A DNA stretch of 64,000 nucleotides from PALSA-612 sp963765295 (GCA_963765295.1 CAVXVO010000007.1:310001-374000); one strand, 5' to 3'; numbered from the stretch's first letter, positions 46,390 to 57,349 are shown. Numbers and translations are program-made. The notes: generated by a model not told the origin, from the sequence alone.

Positions 46390-46808
46390 AGGAGCTCGCC
46401 CACCCGCTCGGCGGCGCCGCTCGCCGCCGCGATCTCGTCCTCCGACCACTGCCGTTTGCGGCCGAGCTGGTGCAGCGAGACGATCGCAACGACGCGTCCG
46501 TCGTGGACGACGGGGGTCACGATCTGCGCCCGCAAGCCGCCGTAGAGCTCGAGCATCGCGCGGAAGTGCGGCTCGTCGGAGGACGCGAGGCAGTCGTCCT
46601 GGACGACCTGGCGGCCTTGCCCGACCTCGAGCACGACCGGCTGACGGGCCATGTCCGGCGTGGCCACGCCCGTGATGGGGGGCGTCCCGTCGGCGAGCGC
46701 CTCGTGGGTCACCGGGAAGACGTCGCCGGGCACGTCCTCTCGCAGCGTCACCCGGCTGGCGCCGGTCGCCGCCAGGAGCTGCTCGAGGATCGCGTCGATC
46801 TCGGTCAT
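46386..46808 (-). CDS. GAF-domain protein
   Basis: An intact 140-residue cytoplasmic protein formed by one GAF domain: LEQLLAATGASRVTLREDVP, AMLELYGGLRAQIVTPVVHD followed by GRVVAIVSLHQLGRKRQWSE. No output domain is attached. Its stop overlaps the formamidase start by four bases, so the two are translated together; a ligand-binding sensor for amide use is a reasonable guess. Divergent from the TMEM175 gene, with 26 bases between starts. Confidence 0.8.
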   Translation of the reverse strand: MTEIDAILEQLLAATGASRVTLREDVPGDVFPVTHEALADGTPPITGVATPDMARQPVVLEVGQGRQVVQDDCLASSDEPHFRAMLELYGGLRAQIVTPVVHDGRVVAIVSLHQLGRKRQWSEDEIAAASGAAERVGELL

Positions 46809-46834
46809 CCGACTCCGTGTGGATTATCGATGCG

Positions 46835-47413
46835 ATGGCGAAGGCACGGATGGACGCGTTCAGCGACGGCGTGTTCGCGATCGCGATCACGCTGCTCGTG
46901 ATCAACCTGCTCGCGATCCACGACCGGCTCGCCCACCACTGGCCGGACTACGCGGCGTTCGCGTTCAGCTTCCTGACGATCGGCGTGATGTGGGTCAACC
47001 ACCACCATCTGATGAACCAGCTCGCCCGCGCCGACCGCGTCCTGCTCTTCCTCAACCTGCTGCTCCTGATGGGGATCGTGTTCATCCCCTTTCCCACGGC
47101 CCTGATCGGCGAGCACATCCGCGACAGCGGCGCCAAATCGGCCGCGATCGCCTACGGCTGCACGGGGATCTACCTGTCGATCTTCTTCAGTGCGTTCTGG
47201 CACTACGGCCGGTTGCACGTCCTGCGCTCCGACGCCGACCCGAAGGAGGTGAGTGGGATCTCGCGGAGCTATCTGCCCGGCATGCCGCTCTACCTGGCGG
47301 CGACGCTGGTCGCGTTCGCGAGCCCGGTCGCGAGCGTGTGCTGCTTTGCGGGCATCGCCGTCTTCTACGCGATCTCGAACACGTTCTTCGGCAAGGAGCC
47401 GGTCGACCGGTGA
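46835..47413 (+). CDS. TMEM175-family potassium channel (DUF1211)
   Basis: An intact protein of 192 residues and six helices. The signature RMDAFSDGVFAIAITLLVIN at the N-terminus contains the FSDGVxAIxxT motif of bacterial TMEM175 K+-permeable channels, and NHHHLMNQL follows the second helix. The ATG at 46835 is chosen because the motif starts at residue 5; a GTG six codons upstream is possible. The stop overlaps the next gene's GTG. Confidence 0.85.
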   Translation: MAKARMDAFSDGVFAIAITLLVINLLAIHDRLAHHWPDYAAFAFSFLTIGVMWVNHHHLMNQLARADRVLLFLNLLLLMGIVFIPFPTALIGEHIRDSGAKSAAIAYGCTGIYLSIFFSAFWHYGRLHVLRSDADPKEVSGISRSYLPGMPLYLAATLVAFASPVASVCCFAGIAVFYAISNTFFGKEPVDR

Positions 47414-48258
47414 CCCGGGTCGCGTTCCACGGGCTCGGGACGATGGGCCTGCCGATGGCGCGGAATCTGGTCGCGGCGGGGCACGAGGTGATCGGCCACG
47501 ACCTCGACCCGGCGCGGGTAGACGCGCTCGCCGGTGCCGAGCCCGGAGAGCCCGCCGAGGTGGCGATCGCGTCCCTGCCCTCGCCGGAGGCGGTCGAGGC
47601 GGTCGCGCGCGGACTGCCCGGAACGGGCGTCACGACGTTCGTGGACATGTCCACCGGCCCGCCCACGCTCGCGCGCCGGTTCGCGGAGGAGCTGGGCGGC
47701 GCCGGCATCGACGCGCTCGACGCGCCCGTCAGCGGCGGGCCGATCGGCGCCGAGGCGGGGACGCTCAGCATCTTCGTGGGCGGCTCGGAGGCTGCGTTCG
47801 CGCGGGTCGAGCCGCTTCTGGGGGCACTCGGGTCGGTCGTCGTCCTCGTCGGCGGGCCGGGCTCGGGCCAGGTGGTCAAGCTCTGCAACAACCTGATGGC
47901 CGGCGTGAACATGGTCGGGATCGCCGAGGCGTGCGCGGTCGCGGAGCGCGCGGGGATCGACGCGTCGACGTTCTACGAGCTCGTGACCCACTCGACCGGC
48001 GACTCCCGCGTCCTGCGGACGCGCTTCCCGCTGCCCGGCGCCGATCCCTCGCACCCCGCGAACCGGGGCTTCGAGCCGATGTTCATGGTCGACCTGATCG
48101 TCAAGGACCTGGAGCTCTCCTGCCGGCTCGCCGGAGAGCACGGCGTCGACCCCGGTGTCGCCCGCGCGGCGCTCGACGCCTACCGCGACGCACAGGAGCG
48201 GGGGCTCGGCCGGCTCGACTACTCGGCCGTGTTTCGCGCCAGGGCGTCCGGCTCGTAG
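47410..48258 (+). CDS. 3-hydroxyisobutyrate/tartronate-semialdehyde dehydrogenase-family enzyme
   Basis: An intact 282-residue beta-hydroxyacid dehydrogenase. The NAD(P) site is VAFHGLGTMGLPMARNLVAA, the substrate block DAPVSGGPIGAEAGTLSIFV, and the catalytic lysine lies in GPGSGQVVKLCNNLMAGVNM. The last 40 bases overlap the end of the convergent GMC gene. It oxidises or reduces a 3-hydroxy acid; it could work with glyoxylate/tartronate from ureide breakdown, but context alone does not decide. Confidence 0.8.
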   Translation: MTRVAFHGLGTMGLPMARNLVAAGHEVIGHDLDPARVDALAGAEPGEPAEVAIASLPSPEAVEAVARGLPGTGVTTFVDMSTGPPTLARRFAEELGGAGIDALDAPVSGGPIGAEAGTLSIFVGGSEAAFARVEPLLGALGSVVVLVGGPGSGQVVKLCNNLMAGVNMVGIAEACAVAERAGIDASTFYELVTHSTGDSRVLRTRFPLPGADPSHPANRGFEPMFMVDLIVKDLELSCRLAGEHGVDPGVARAALDAYRDAQERGLGRLDYSAVFRARASGS

Positions 48259-49873
48259 CGGTAGAACGGCAGCCGGATCGGATCGAGCGGCGTCGCACCG
48301 AGGATGAGGTCGGCCGCCTTCTCCGCGACCATCATCACCGGCGCGTAGATGTTCCCGTTCGTGACGTAGGGCAGCACCGACGCGTCGACGACGCGCAGGC
48401 CGTCGACGCCGTGGACGCGCATCGTCTGCGGCGTCGACGACTGACCGCTCGTCCGTCCCCATGCGGCACGTGCACGACGGGTGCAGCGCGGTCTCGGCGT
48501 CGCGGGCAACCCAGTCCAGGATCTCCTCGTCGCTGCGCACGGCGTCCCCCGGTGACAGCTCGCCGTCGTTGAAGGCGTCGAACGCGGCCTGGCCGAGGAT
48601 CGCGCGGGAAGCGTGGATCGCCTCGACCCATTCGCGGCGGTCCTGGTCGGTCGAGAGGTAGTTGAAGCGGAGCGCCGGGTGGCGCGTCGGGTCGGTCGAG
48701 ACGATCTTCACCGAGCCGCGCGCGTCGGAGTACATCGGGCCGACGTGCAGCTGGTAGCCGTGCCCCTGCGGTGCCGTGCCGTCGTAGCGGACCGCGATCG
48801 GCAGGAAGTGGAACATCAGGTTGGGGTAGGCGACCTCGTCGTTCGAGCGCGCGAAGCCTCCCGCCTCGAAGTGGTTCGTCGCTCCCGGCCCGTTCTTGAG
48901 CAGGAGCCAGCGGAGCCCGACGAGCGGCCGGTTGCGCCACCTGTACGCGGGCGCGAGCGAGACGGGCTGCTTCGACGCGTACTGGACGTAGACCTCGAGG
49001 TGATCCTGGAGGTTCTCGCCGACGCCGGGCAGGTCGTGGACGACCGGCACGCCGAGCGCCTCGAGCTCGGCCGCGTTGCCGACCCCGGAGAGCTGAAGGA
49101 GCTGCGGCGAGTTGATCGCGCCCCCGCAGAGGATCACCTCGCCGGCCCGGATCACGTCCCCGGCCCGCGACCTCGACGCCGACCGCCCGCGTCCCCTCGA
49201 ACACGATCCGCGTCACGAAGCGGCGGCACTGCACCTCCAGGTTGGGCCTGTTCCTCACGGGGCGGAGGTAGGCGACGGCGGCGCTCACGCGGCGGCCGGA
49301 GCGGATCGTCCGGTCGAAGGTCGCGAACCCCTCCTGCCGCGCGCCGTTCACGTCGTTCGTCAGCGCGTAGCCGGCCTGCTGCACGGCATCGAGGAAGGCG
49401 CCGAAGAGCGGGTTCGCCGCCTCGCCGCGCTCGAGCACGATCGGGCCGTCGCCGCCGCGCCACTCGTCGGCGCCTGCCGCGCAGGTCTCCATTCGCTTGA
49501 AGTACGGCAGGCAGTGCGCGTAGTCCCAGCGCTCCATGCCGGGGTCGGCCGCCCAGCGCTCGTAGTCGAGCGGGTTCCCGCGCTGGAAGATCATCCCGTT
49601 GATCGAGCTCGACCCTCCGAGCACCTTGCCGCGCGCGTGGTAGATCCGGCGGTCGTGCATGAACGGCTCGGGCTCGGACTCGTACTTCCAGTCGTAGAAC
49701 CGGTTGCCGATCGGGAACGAGAGCGCGGCCGGCATGTGGATGTAGAGGTCCCACGCGTAGTCCGGCCGGCCGGCCTCGAGCACGAGCACGCGCGTCGACG
49801 GGTCCTCGCTCAGCCGGTTCGCGAGCGCGCACCCGGCCGAACCGCCCCCGACGATGACGTAGTCCCAGGTCAC
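48219..49873 (-). CDS. GMC-family FAD oxidoreductase, choline dehydrogenase-like, two frameshifts
   Basis: The FAD site WDYVIVGGGSAGCALANRLS, the GMC signature HARGKVLGGSSSINGMIFQR, GGAINSPQLLQLSGVG, and the C-terminal active-site part HPSCTCRMG and VVDASVLPYVTNGNIYAPVM are all present. The pattern is that of choline dehydrogenase (BetA), choline to betaine aldehyde. One-base insertions near 49160 and 48440 split it, and the length is exactly two over a codon multiple; restored size is 550. Its GTG overlaps the aldehyde dehydrogenase stop. It is the last gene of the betaine operon. Confidence 0.8.
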
Positions 49874-51294
49874 GACACGACGACGGTCTGCAGCTCGGTG
49901 AACGTCTCCATCGCAGCGGTCCCGCCGACACGGCCGATGCCGCTCGCCGTGCCCGACCGGCCGCCGAAGGGAAGGTGGCTCTCCCAGTAGTTCGACGACT
50001 CGTTCACGTTCACCCAGCCCGTGTGCACGCGGTCGGCGAACTCGAGGCCACGGCGGATGTCGCCCGTGAAGATCGCGGCCAGGAGGCCGTACGGCGAGGC
50101 GTTCGCGAGCTCGATCGCCTCGTCCAGCGAGCCGATCTCGACGACCGGCGCGACGGGGCCGAAGGTCTCGTCCGTTGCGACGAGCGCGCCCGGCGGCACG
50201 TCGGCGAGGATCGTCGGCTGCCAGTAGAGGCCGGTCGGGAAGCCCTCCGCCCGCGAGCCGCCCGAGACGAGCGAGGCGCCGCGCTCGAGCGCGTCGGCGA
50301 CGTGCTCGTCCATCTTCTCGGCGGTCGGCTCGTTGTTCAGCGGCCCCATCGTCGTGTCGTCGGCGAACGGGTCGCCGAGCACGACGCGCTCGACGACGAG
50401 CCGGGCGAGCTTCTGCACGAACTCGTCGCGGACGTCGCGGTGGACGAGCAGCCGCTCGCCGGCGGTACAGCTCTGGCCGGCGCAGAGGAAGCACGCGGTG
50501 ATGGTCGCCTCGGCGGCCGCGTCGAGGTCGGCGTCCTCCATGACGACGACCGGTCCGTTGCCGCCGAGCTCGAGGACGAGCGCCTTGCCGGCGCCGGCCT
50601 CGGCCACCTTGCGGCCGGTCTCGGTCGAGCCGATGAACCCGATCCCGTGCGTGCCCGGGTTGCGCGCGATCTCGTCGCCGACGACGCGCCCCGGGCCGGT
50701 GACGAGGTTGAACACGCCCGGCGGCAGGTCGGCCTCGACGATGCACTCGGCCAGCGCGATGCCGGCGATCGACGTCGACGCGGCCGGCGTCCAGACGACG
50801 GCGTTGCCGGAAGCGAGAGCGGGCGCGATCAGCTCCGCAGGCATCGTGTACGGCCAGTTCCAGGGCGTGATCACGCCGATCACGCCGCGCGGCCGGCGGA
50901 CGAGCATGACCCGCTTGCCGGGCGAGAACGAGTTCGGCAGCCGTCCTTCGAGGCGCTTCCCGTCCTCGGCCGCCATGCGCCAGTAGACGAGGAGCTCCTC
51001 GACCTCGTCGTAGGCCTCGGCCCTGAGCGGCTTGCCCTGGTCGAGCGTCAGCGTCCGCGCGAGCTCGTCCCGGCGCCGCTCGATCGCGTCGCCGACCGCG
51101 TGCATCTTCTCGGCCCGCTCGAACGCCGTCAGCCGGGCCCACCCGTCGGCGGCGCGGCCCGCCGCCTCGATCGCGCGCTGCGCGTCGTCGCGGTCGCCCT
51201 CGGCGACCTCACCGATCGTTTCGCCGGTGGCCGGGCTGTCGGCGGTGAACGTCCGGCCGGAGGCCGCCTCGACCCAGGCTCCGTCCACGAACAT
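49870..51294 (-). CDS. NAD(P)-dependent aldehyde dehydrogenase, betaine-aldehyde/semialdehyde type
   Basis: An intact 474-residue ALDH. Catalytic Cys276 lies in CAGQSCTAGE and Glu242 in VLELGGNGP; GVITPWNWPYTMPAELIAPA and FIGSTETGRKVAEAG form the cofactor site. The ATG at 51294 is used; the frame is open upstream to the MttB stop, but only CTG codons are available there. Between a choline dehydrogenase-like gene and an MttB-like gene, betaine aldehyde to glycine betaine is the likely step, although ALDH sequence alone does not fix the substrate. Confidence 0.8.
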   Translation of the reverse strand: MFVDGAWVEAASGRTFTADSPATGETIGEVAEGDRDDAQRAIEAAGRAADGWARLTAFERAEKMHAVGDAIERRRDELARTLTLDQGKPLRAEAYDEVEELLVYWRMAAEDGKRLEGRLPNSFSPGKRVMLVRRPRGVIGVITPWNWPYTMPAELIAPALASGNAVVWTPAASTSIAGIALAECIVEADLPPGVFNLVTGPGRVVGDEIARNPGTHGIGFIGSTETGRKVAEAGAGKALVLELGGNGPVVVMEDADLDAAAEATITACFLCAGQSCTAGERLLVHRDVRDEFVQKLARLVVERVVLGDPFADDTTMGPLNNEPTAEKMDEHVADALERGASLVSGGSRAEGFPTGLYWQPTILADVPPGALVATDETFGPVAPVVEIGSLDEAIELANASPYGLLAAIFTGDIRRGLEFADRVHTGWVNVNESSNYWESHLPFGGRSGTASGIGRVGGTAAMETFTELQTVVVS

Positions 51295-51308
51295 CTGCCG
51301 GGTCGTGC

Positions 51309-52746
51309 TCAGTCGCCCAGCTCCGTGCGGCGGCGGTCGACGTACGCCTTCAGCTCGGCGCGCAGCTCGCCGTCCATCGCCGGCTCCTCGTACTCCTCGA
51401 GCGTCCGCTTGTAGATGTCCGTCGCGCGGGCGGCCGCGTCCTTGCCGCCGTCCCGCTGCCAACGCTCGTAGTTGGCCGTCGACGAGAGCAGCGGCCGGTA
51501 GAAGCACTCGCGGAAGCGTTCGAGCGTGTGCACGGCGCCGAGGAAGTGCCCGCCGGCGCCGACCTCCTCGTGCGCCGAGAACGCGAGCGTCTCCTCGGTC
51601 ACCTCGAGCGGCGTGAACTCGGTCTCCAGCATCCGCAGGATCTCGACGTCGACGATGAACTTCTCGAAGCAGGAGACGAGGCCCGACTCGAGCCAGCCGG
51701 CCGCGTGCATCACGTAGTTCGTCCCGGCGAGCATCGTCGGCAGCATCGTCATCATCGCCTCGTAGGCCGCCTGCGCGTCGACCGCCTGGCTCGATGTCAG
51801 CCCGCCGCCCGAGCGCCACGGGAGCCCGAAGTGCCGCGCCATCTGGCCCGTGCAGAGGAGGCCGATGCGCCGACTCGGGCGTTCCGAAGCTCGGCGAGCC
51901 CGACTGCATGTCCGTGTTGGACAGGAAGGAGCCGAAGACGACGGGGCAGCCGGGCCGGATCAGCTGGACGAGCGCGATCCCGGCGAGCGCCTCGGCCAGC
52001 TGCTGCGCGAGCGCCGAGGCCACGCTCACGGGGGACATGGCTCCCATGAGCAGGAACGGCGTCACGATCGTCGGCTGGTTCGCGCGCGCGTACTCGAGCA
52101 GCGCCGCCAGCATGCGGTCGTCGTAGCGGAGCGGCGAGTTGACGTTGATCAGCGAGATGACGCAGGGCGTCTTCTCGATCGACTCGCGGCCGAAAACCAT
52201 CTCCGCCATCGCGATCGTGTCCGCGGCGTTCGGGCCAGACGTGACCGAGCCCATGAACGGCTTGTCCGAGAGGGTCAGGAGGTTGAAGACCATGTCCAGG
52301 TGGCGCGAGTCGAGCGCCACGTCGTTCGGCTCGCAGATCGTCCCGCCGACCGAGTCGAGCTGCGGGAAGCTCTGAGCCAGGCGGGCCAGGTTCTGGAAGT
52401 CGGCCAGTGTGGCGTCGCGCCGCTCGAGACCGTCCCGGATGAACGGGCAGCCGTAGACCGGCGAGAAGACCATGTGGTCGCCGCCGATGTGGACGCTGTG
52501 CTCGGGGTTACGCGCCTGCAGGTCGAACTCGCGCGGCGCCTTGGCGACCTGCTCGAGGACGAAGTCGGGATCGAGAATCACCTTCTTGTCCTCGACGGTC
52601 ATGCCCGCCTTGCGGAAGGCGTCGAGCGCGTCGTCGTGGAGGAACTCGATGCCGAGCTCGGAGACGATGCGGCGCCAGCCCTTGTCCAGCGTGGCCACCG
52701 CCTCCTCGGACAGGATGTCGTAGCGGGGCATCTTGTTGATCAGCAC
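51309..52746 (-). CDS. MttB-family (non-pyrrolysine) methyltransferase, glycine betaine:corrinoid type, one frameshift
   Basis: The trimethylamine-methyltransferase fold with YDILSEEAVATLDKGWRRIV at the start, HSVHIGGDHMVFSPVYGCPF, ICEPNDVALDSRHLDM, VVFGSFLSNTDMQSGSPSFG and the late AHEEVGAGGHFLGAVHTLE. No in-frame TAG appears, so it is a non-pyrrolysine member like glycine betaine methyltransferase MtgB rather than true MttB. One extra base near 51868 breaks it; restored length is 478. GTG 52746 follows GGAGG and overlaps the DUF1638 stop. It would pass a methyl group from a quaternary amine to the corrinoid protein encoded upstream. Confidence 0.8.
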
Positions 52747-53276
52747 GTCGCCTCCTCCGTTTCGAGCAGCCGTTCGAGCGCGGCCTCCAGACCCGAGTCG
52801 CCGACCTCGCGCACCTCGAGCGGCAGGCCGAGGATCCCGGCGGCGCGCTCGGCCTTTGCCTGCAGTTCCGGGGTCGGCCGCTGTGCCAGCCAGGCGACTC
52901 GTGTGTAGTGGCGGAAGTAGTCGTCGCGGAGCTCCGGGTGGCGGTCGAGCCCGAGCGGGCGCACGACGGCGCGGTCGAACGCGCGGACGAGGAAGTCGGT
53001 GAGGAAGAAGACGCCCGGCTCGTGGCGCGCGCCGTAGACCTCGTAGCAGTCGGCGCCCTCGAAGCGGTGGAAGCCGTCCAGGTCGGCGCCGCACTGGGCG
53101 TAGGCGACCACCACGTCGTCGCCGGCCGCCGCGTCCTCGACGGCGGCGCGGATTCGCTCCGGCCGGTTGTGGAGCTCGGGCGGCACCGGCCGCACGTCCG
53201 GGTCCCAGCCGCGCCGCTTCGCGATCGGGCCGATCTGGAGCGCGAGCGCCCCGCAGGCGACCACCGTGCGGCTCAT
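52740..53276 (-). CDS. DUF1638 family protein
   Basis: An intact 178-residue protein with the DUF1638 pattern: RTVVACGALALQIGPIAKRR, an AAGDDVVVAYAQCGADLDGF core, and CYEVYGARHEPGVFFLTDFL. The family is regularly found beside corrinoid methyltransferases and has conserved cysteines and histidines, but its function is not established. The ATG overlaps the RamA-like stop (ATGA) and its own stop overlaps the MttB start, so it is in the middle of the coupled operon and probably serves the methyl-transfer system. Confidence 0.8.
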   Translation of the reverse strand: MSRTVVACGALALQIGPIAKRRGWDPDVRPVPPELHNRPERIRAAVEDAAAGDDVVVAYAQCGADLDGFHRFEGADCYEVYGARHEPGVFFLTDFLVRAFDRAVVRPLGLDRHPELRDDYFRHYTRVAWLAQRPTPELQAKAERAAGILGLPLEVREVGDSGLEAALERLLETEEATC

Positions 53277-55102
53277 GTCGGAAACGCCAGCTGGTCGATG
53301 AACAGGTCGTTGAAGTCGCTGCGGCCGGACAGCTCGACGTAGACCACCTCGTCGAGCACCGCACGGGCGGCGGCGCGTTCGGTGACGGACAGCGCAGCGA
53401 TCTTCGCTCCCTCGCCCGCCACGTTCCCCGCCGAGACGATCCGCGGCAGCGCCAGCTTCGGGACGAGCCCGATACGGACGGCGCTCGCCGCCGAGAGGTA
53501 GGAGCCGAACGAGCCGCCCAGCAGCACCTGCGCGATCTCCGACGGGTCGATGTCGAGCTCGCGGCAGAGGATCGTCCAGCCGGTCGCGATCGACGCCTTC
53601 GCGAACTGCAGCTCGCGCACGTCGCGCTGCGACAGGAAGACCTCGCCGTGGAGGTAGAAGACGTTCTCCTCGCCGATCTTGCCCATCCGCTCGCCGAGCG
53701 GTCCCTCGGCGGGCACGAACTTGCCGCTCGCGTCGAGGATGCCGGCGCCGACGAGCTCCGCGACCGCGTCGACGAGCCCGGAGCCACAGATGCCGACCGG
53801 CACGACGTCGCCAATCACCGTCAGCTCGACCTCGCCGTCCCGGATCTTCACGCCCTCGATCGCGCCGTCGGCCGCGCGCATGCCGCACTTGATCTGCGCC
53901 GCCTCGAACGCTGGCCCGGCCGGCGCCGCGGTCGCGAGCGCCTTCGCCGAGGAGCCGAGCACGATCTCGGAGTTGGTGCCGACGTCGATGAACAGGCGTA
54001 GGCGCTTGTCGAGCGTCAGCCCGGTCGCGAGCACGCCGGCGACGATGTCCGGGCCGACGTAGGCGCCGAGCGCGGGGAAGAGGACGGCCGGCGCGCGCGG
54101 GTGCACTGTGAGGCCGAAGTCCGCGGCGGTCGCGGCGGGCATCGTCTGCGCCACGATCGTGAACGGGGCCATCGACAGAGGCTCGGGGTCGATGCCGAGC
54201 GCGATCTGGATCATCGTCATGTTCCCGACGACGACGACCTCGTAGACCTCGTGCGGCTCGACGGCGGCCTCGGCCAGGACCTCGGCGGTCAGCTCGGCGA
54301 GCGTCTCGTGCGCGTGCGTGCGCAGGACGTCGAGCTTCGCGGGATCCATCATCACGGTGGAGATCCGCGTGATCACGTCGGCGCCGAAGGGCTGCTGCTT
54401 GTTCAGCATCGAGCGCACGGCTGCGGGCTGTCCGGTCTCCAGGTCGAGCAGGTTCGCGACGACGGTCGTCGTGCCGAGGTCGAAGGCGAGCGCGAACCGG
54501 CGTGCGGTCGTATCTCCCGGCTCGACGTCGATCAGGACGTCGTCGCAGAGCACGGCCGTGACCTTCCAGTCCGACTCGCGCAGCGTCCCTCCGAGGCCGG
54601 TCAGGACTGCGAGCGGGACGCGCAGCTCGACGTCGTCCATCGCCGCCAGCACACGTTCGAGGTCGGGCGTCTGGTCATCGAGCGTCGGCTCGGTCAGCTC
54701 GAGGTAGCGCTTCTGCACCGCCGGGCGGAGGATCACGTGACGCCCGACGCCGGCGAGCGCTGCCTTCGGCCGCGTCTGCAACAGCGGCACCTCGACGACG
54801 ACATCGGCGCGAGCCTCGGCGCGGCAGGCGAGCCGCCAGCCCGCCTTCAGCTCCTCGGTCGAGAACGCACGCGGGTCGACCGAGGAGATCGGCACCGAAC
54901 CGGAGGCGACGCGCACCTTGCACTTCTTGCACGTGCCGTGCCCGCCACAGGTGGAGTCGATCGCGACGCCGTTCCAGCTCCCCGCGTCGAAGAGCGTCGT
55001 CCCGGCCGGGACCCGCGTCTCCTTCACCTGGCCGTCGGCTTGCTCGAACGTGAGCCGGACGCGGTCGGGATGCAGCTCGATGACCGGCTCGGCCGTGCTC
55101 AC
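53273..55102 (-). CDS. RamA-like corrinoid reductive activator ([2Fe-2S] + ASKHA ATPase)
   Basis: An intact 609-residue protein. The N-terminal plant-type ferredoxin domain has Cys52, Cys58, Cys61 (CGGHGTCKKC) and Cys93. A linker leads to an ASKHA ATPase with FALAFDLGTTTVVANLLDLE, NKQQPFGADVITRI, VVVGNMTMIQIALGI and LFIDVGTNSEIVLG. Such proteins use ATP to reduce inactive Co(II) corrinoid back to Co(I). I chose GTG 55102, which overlaps the upstream stop. Its presence shows the methyl-transfer genes form a self-contained corrinoid system. Confidence 0.88.
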   Translation of the reverse strand: MSTAEPVIELHPDRVRLTFEQADGQVKETRVPAGTTLFDAGSWNGVAIDSTCGGHGTCKKCKVRVASGSVPISSVDPRAFSTEELKAGWRLACRAEARADVVVEVPLLQTRPKAALAGVGRHVILRPAVQKRYLELTEPTLDDQTPDLERVLAAMDDVELRVPLAVLTGLGGTLRESDWKVTAVLCDDVLIDVEPGDTTARRFALAFDLGTTTVVANLLDLETGQPAAVRSMLNKQQPFGADVITRISTVMMDPAKLDVLRTHAHETLAELTAEVLAEAAVEPHEVYEVVVVGNMTMIQIALGIDPEPLSMAPFTIVAQTMPAATAADFGLTVHPRAPAVLFPALGAYVGPDIVAGVLATGLTLDKRLRLFIDVGTNSEIVLGSSAKALATAAPAGPAFEAAQIKCGMRAADGAIEGVKIRDGEVELTVIGDVVPVGICGSGLVDAVAELVGAGILDASGKFVPAEGPLGERMGKIGEENVFYLHGEVFLSQRDVRELQFAKASIATGWTILCRELDIDPSEIAQVLLGGSFGSYLSAASAVRIGLVPKLALPRIVSAGNVAGEGAKIAALSVTERAAARAVLDEVVYVELSGRSDFNDLFIDQLAFPT

Positions 55103-55961
55103 GTCGCGGCCGCCTCCGCTGCTGCCAGCTTGGCGCGGTAGCTCGCGATCCAGCGGGTGCCCCACTCGTCGCGACCGAGCAGGAAGTCGGTCGCGCGCAC
55201 GGCCTCGACGGTCTGCTCGTTGCGGGCGTCCATGATCGCGCTCGTCAGGCCGTGACTCTGCGCGACCGCGAGGAAGGCGGCGCCGAGCGTGTGCCGTCCC
55301 GGCAGCCCGAACGACGTGTTCGAGGCGCCGCAGGTCATGTTGACGCCGAGGTCGTCGCGGATCAGCCGCACCGTCTCGAGGAAGAGCGTCACCGCGCGCG
55401 GCTCGGCGCCGACCGGCATTGCCAGCGGGTCGATGACGACGTCCTCGGGCGGGATGCCGTGGTCGCCGGCCGCCGAGACGATCTTCCGCGCCACCTCGAG
55501 GCGCCGTCCGGGCTCCATCGGGATCTCGTCGTCGTTCGCGAGGCCGATCACGGCTGCCCCGTGCCGTGCGACGATGGGCAGGATCGCGTCGAGCCGCTCG
55601 TCCTCGCCGGTCACCGAGTTGACGAGCGCCTTGCCCTCGTAGGCGGAGAGGCCCGCGTCGAGCGCTTCGATGATCGACGAGTCGATGCAGATCGGCAGGT
55701 CGGTCAGCTCCTGGGCGAGCGCGACCGCCTCGCGCATCAGGCCCACCTCGTCCGCGAGCGGGTCGCCCACGTTCACGTCCAGGGCATCGGCGCCGCCCGC
55801 GACCTGCTCGGCGACGTCGATCTCGAGCTGGGACAGGTCGCCGGCCTGGAGCTGGGCCTGGAACGCCTTGCGGCCGGTCGGGTTGATCCGCTCGCCGATC
55901 ACGCAGAACGGCTGCTCGGGCCCGATCACGAGCTCCCGCGACCGCGAACTGATGACGGTCT

Positions 55962-55965
<4 letters not shown>
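55099..55965 (-). CDS. Methyltetrahydrofolate:corrinoid methyltransferase (pterin-binding, MtgA/MtvA-like)
   Basis: An intact 288-residue TIM-barrel pterin-binding enzyme: FCVIGERINPTGRKAFQAQL, the GGADALDVNVGDPLADEV strand, PICIDSSIIEALDAGLSA, ALVNSVTGEDERLDAILPIV and NMTCGASNTSFGLPGR. It is of the MetH/AcsE-like type and should move the methyl group from the corrinoid protein to tetrahydrofolate. Stop and start overlap both neighbours (GTGA and ATGA patterns). Together with MttB-like, corrinoid and RamA-like genes it completes a demethylation module. Confidence 0.85.
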
Positions 55966-56623
<658 letters not shown>

Positions 56624-56627
<4 letters not shown>

Positions 56628-57337
56628 GCCGCTCCTCGTGCGTCGTTTACGTGGCCGAGCCGCGCCGCCAGCGCGCGTGCCTCCTCGACGAGGAGCGGCG
56701 CGAGCCCGGTGATGCGGTCGGAGGTCAGGCGGGCCGTCGGCCCGGAGATCGAGAGCGCGGCGATCGCGGTGCCGTCCAAGGCGAGCACCGGCGCCGCCAT
56801 CGCCGTCAGGCCGACCTCGAGCTCGTCGATGCTCGTCGCGTAGCCGCGTGCGCGGACGCGCTCGATCTCGGGCGTGAGCTCCTGCGCGCCGCCGAAGGCG
56901 AGGAAGCACTTGCCGTTGGCGGCGAGCTCGAAGGGGACTCGCCGGCCGACCCAGTCGGTGACGCCGACGAAATGGGCCGTGTCCTCCTGGGCGAGGTGCT
57001 CGACGCCGCCCGGGCCGGGGACGGCGAGGTTGATCGTCTCGCCGGAGGCGTCCGCGAGCCGGTGCAGGCTCGGCCCGGCCAGCTCGACCAGGCTCTCGGC
57101 GCCGTCGCGCGACGCGAAGCGGAGCAGCACGGGGCCGGGACGGAAACGCCCGCGGTCGCCGAGCCGCTGGACGAGCCCCTGCCGCTCGAGCGCGCCGACG
57201 AGGCGCGACGTCGTGCTCCGCGGCAGACCCGAGCGTTCTGCGAGCTCGTTCACGCCGAGCGGCTGCGACGACTCGACGACACGCACGAGCAGCTGCGCCG
57301 CCCGGTCGATCGCCTGTGTGCCGCTCTCGGTCGCCAT
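56624..57337 (-). CDS. IclR-family transcriptional regulator
   Basis: An intact 237-residue regulator: winged helix with VNELAERSGLPRSTTSRLVG, then an IclR effector domain (SGETINLAVPGPGGVEHLAQ, LAANGKCFLAFGGAQELTPE, AMAAPVLALDGTAIAALSIS). It is the first gene of the minus-strand operon, so it probably controls its own operon. A TGGAAC/GTTCCA inverted repeat is 13 bases upstream of its ATG, the right place for autoregulation. A ligand such as betaine or a derivative is possible but unproven. Confidence 0.85.
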
Positions 57338-57349
57338 CGGCCCATATTG

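Noticed and set aside
51309..52746. Pyrrolysine-containing MttB
   Set aside because: No in-frame TAG is seen in the restored frame, and no pyl genes are in the window.
49870..53814. A single open frame of 1314 codons across several genes on the minus strand
   Set aside because: It joins the real aldehyde dehydrogenase and MttB-like frames through out-of-frame stretches of the genes between; high GC removes stops. The individual genes have proper starts, motifs and overlaps.
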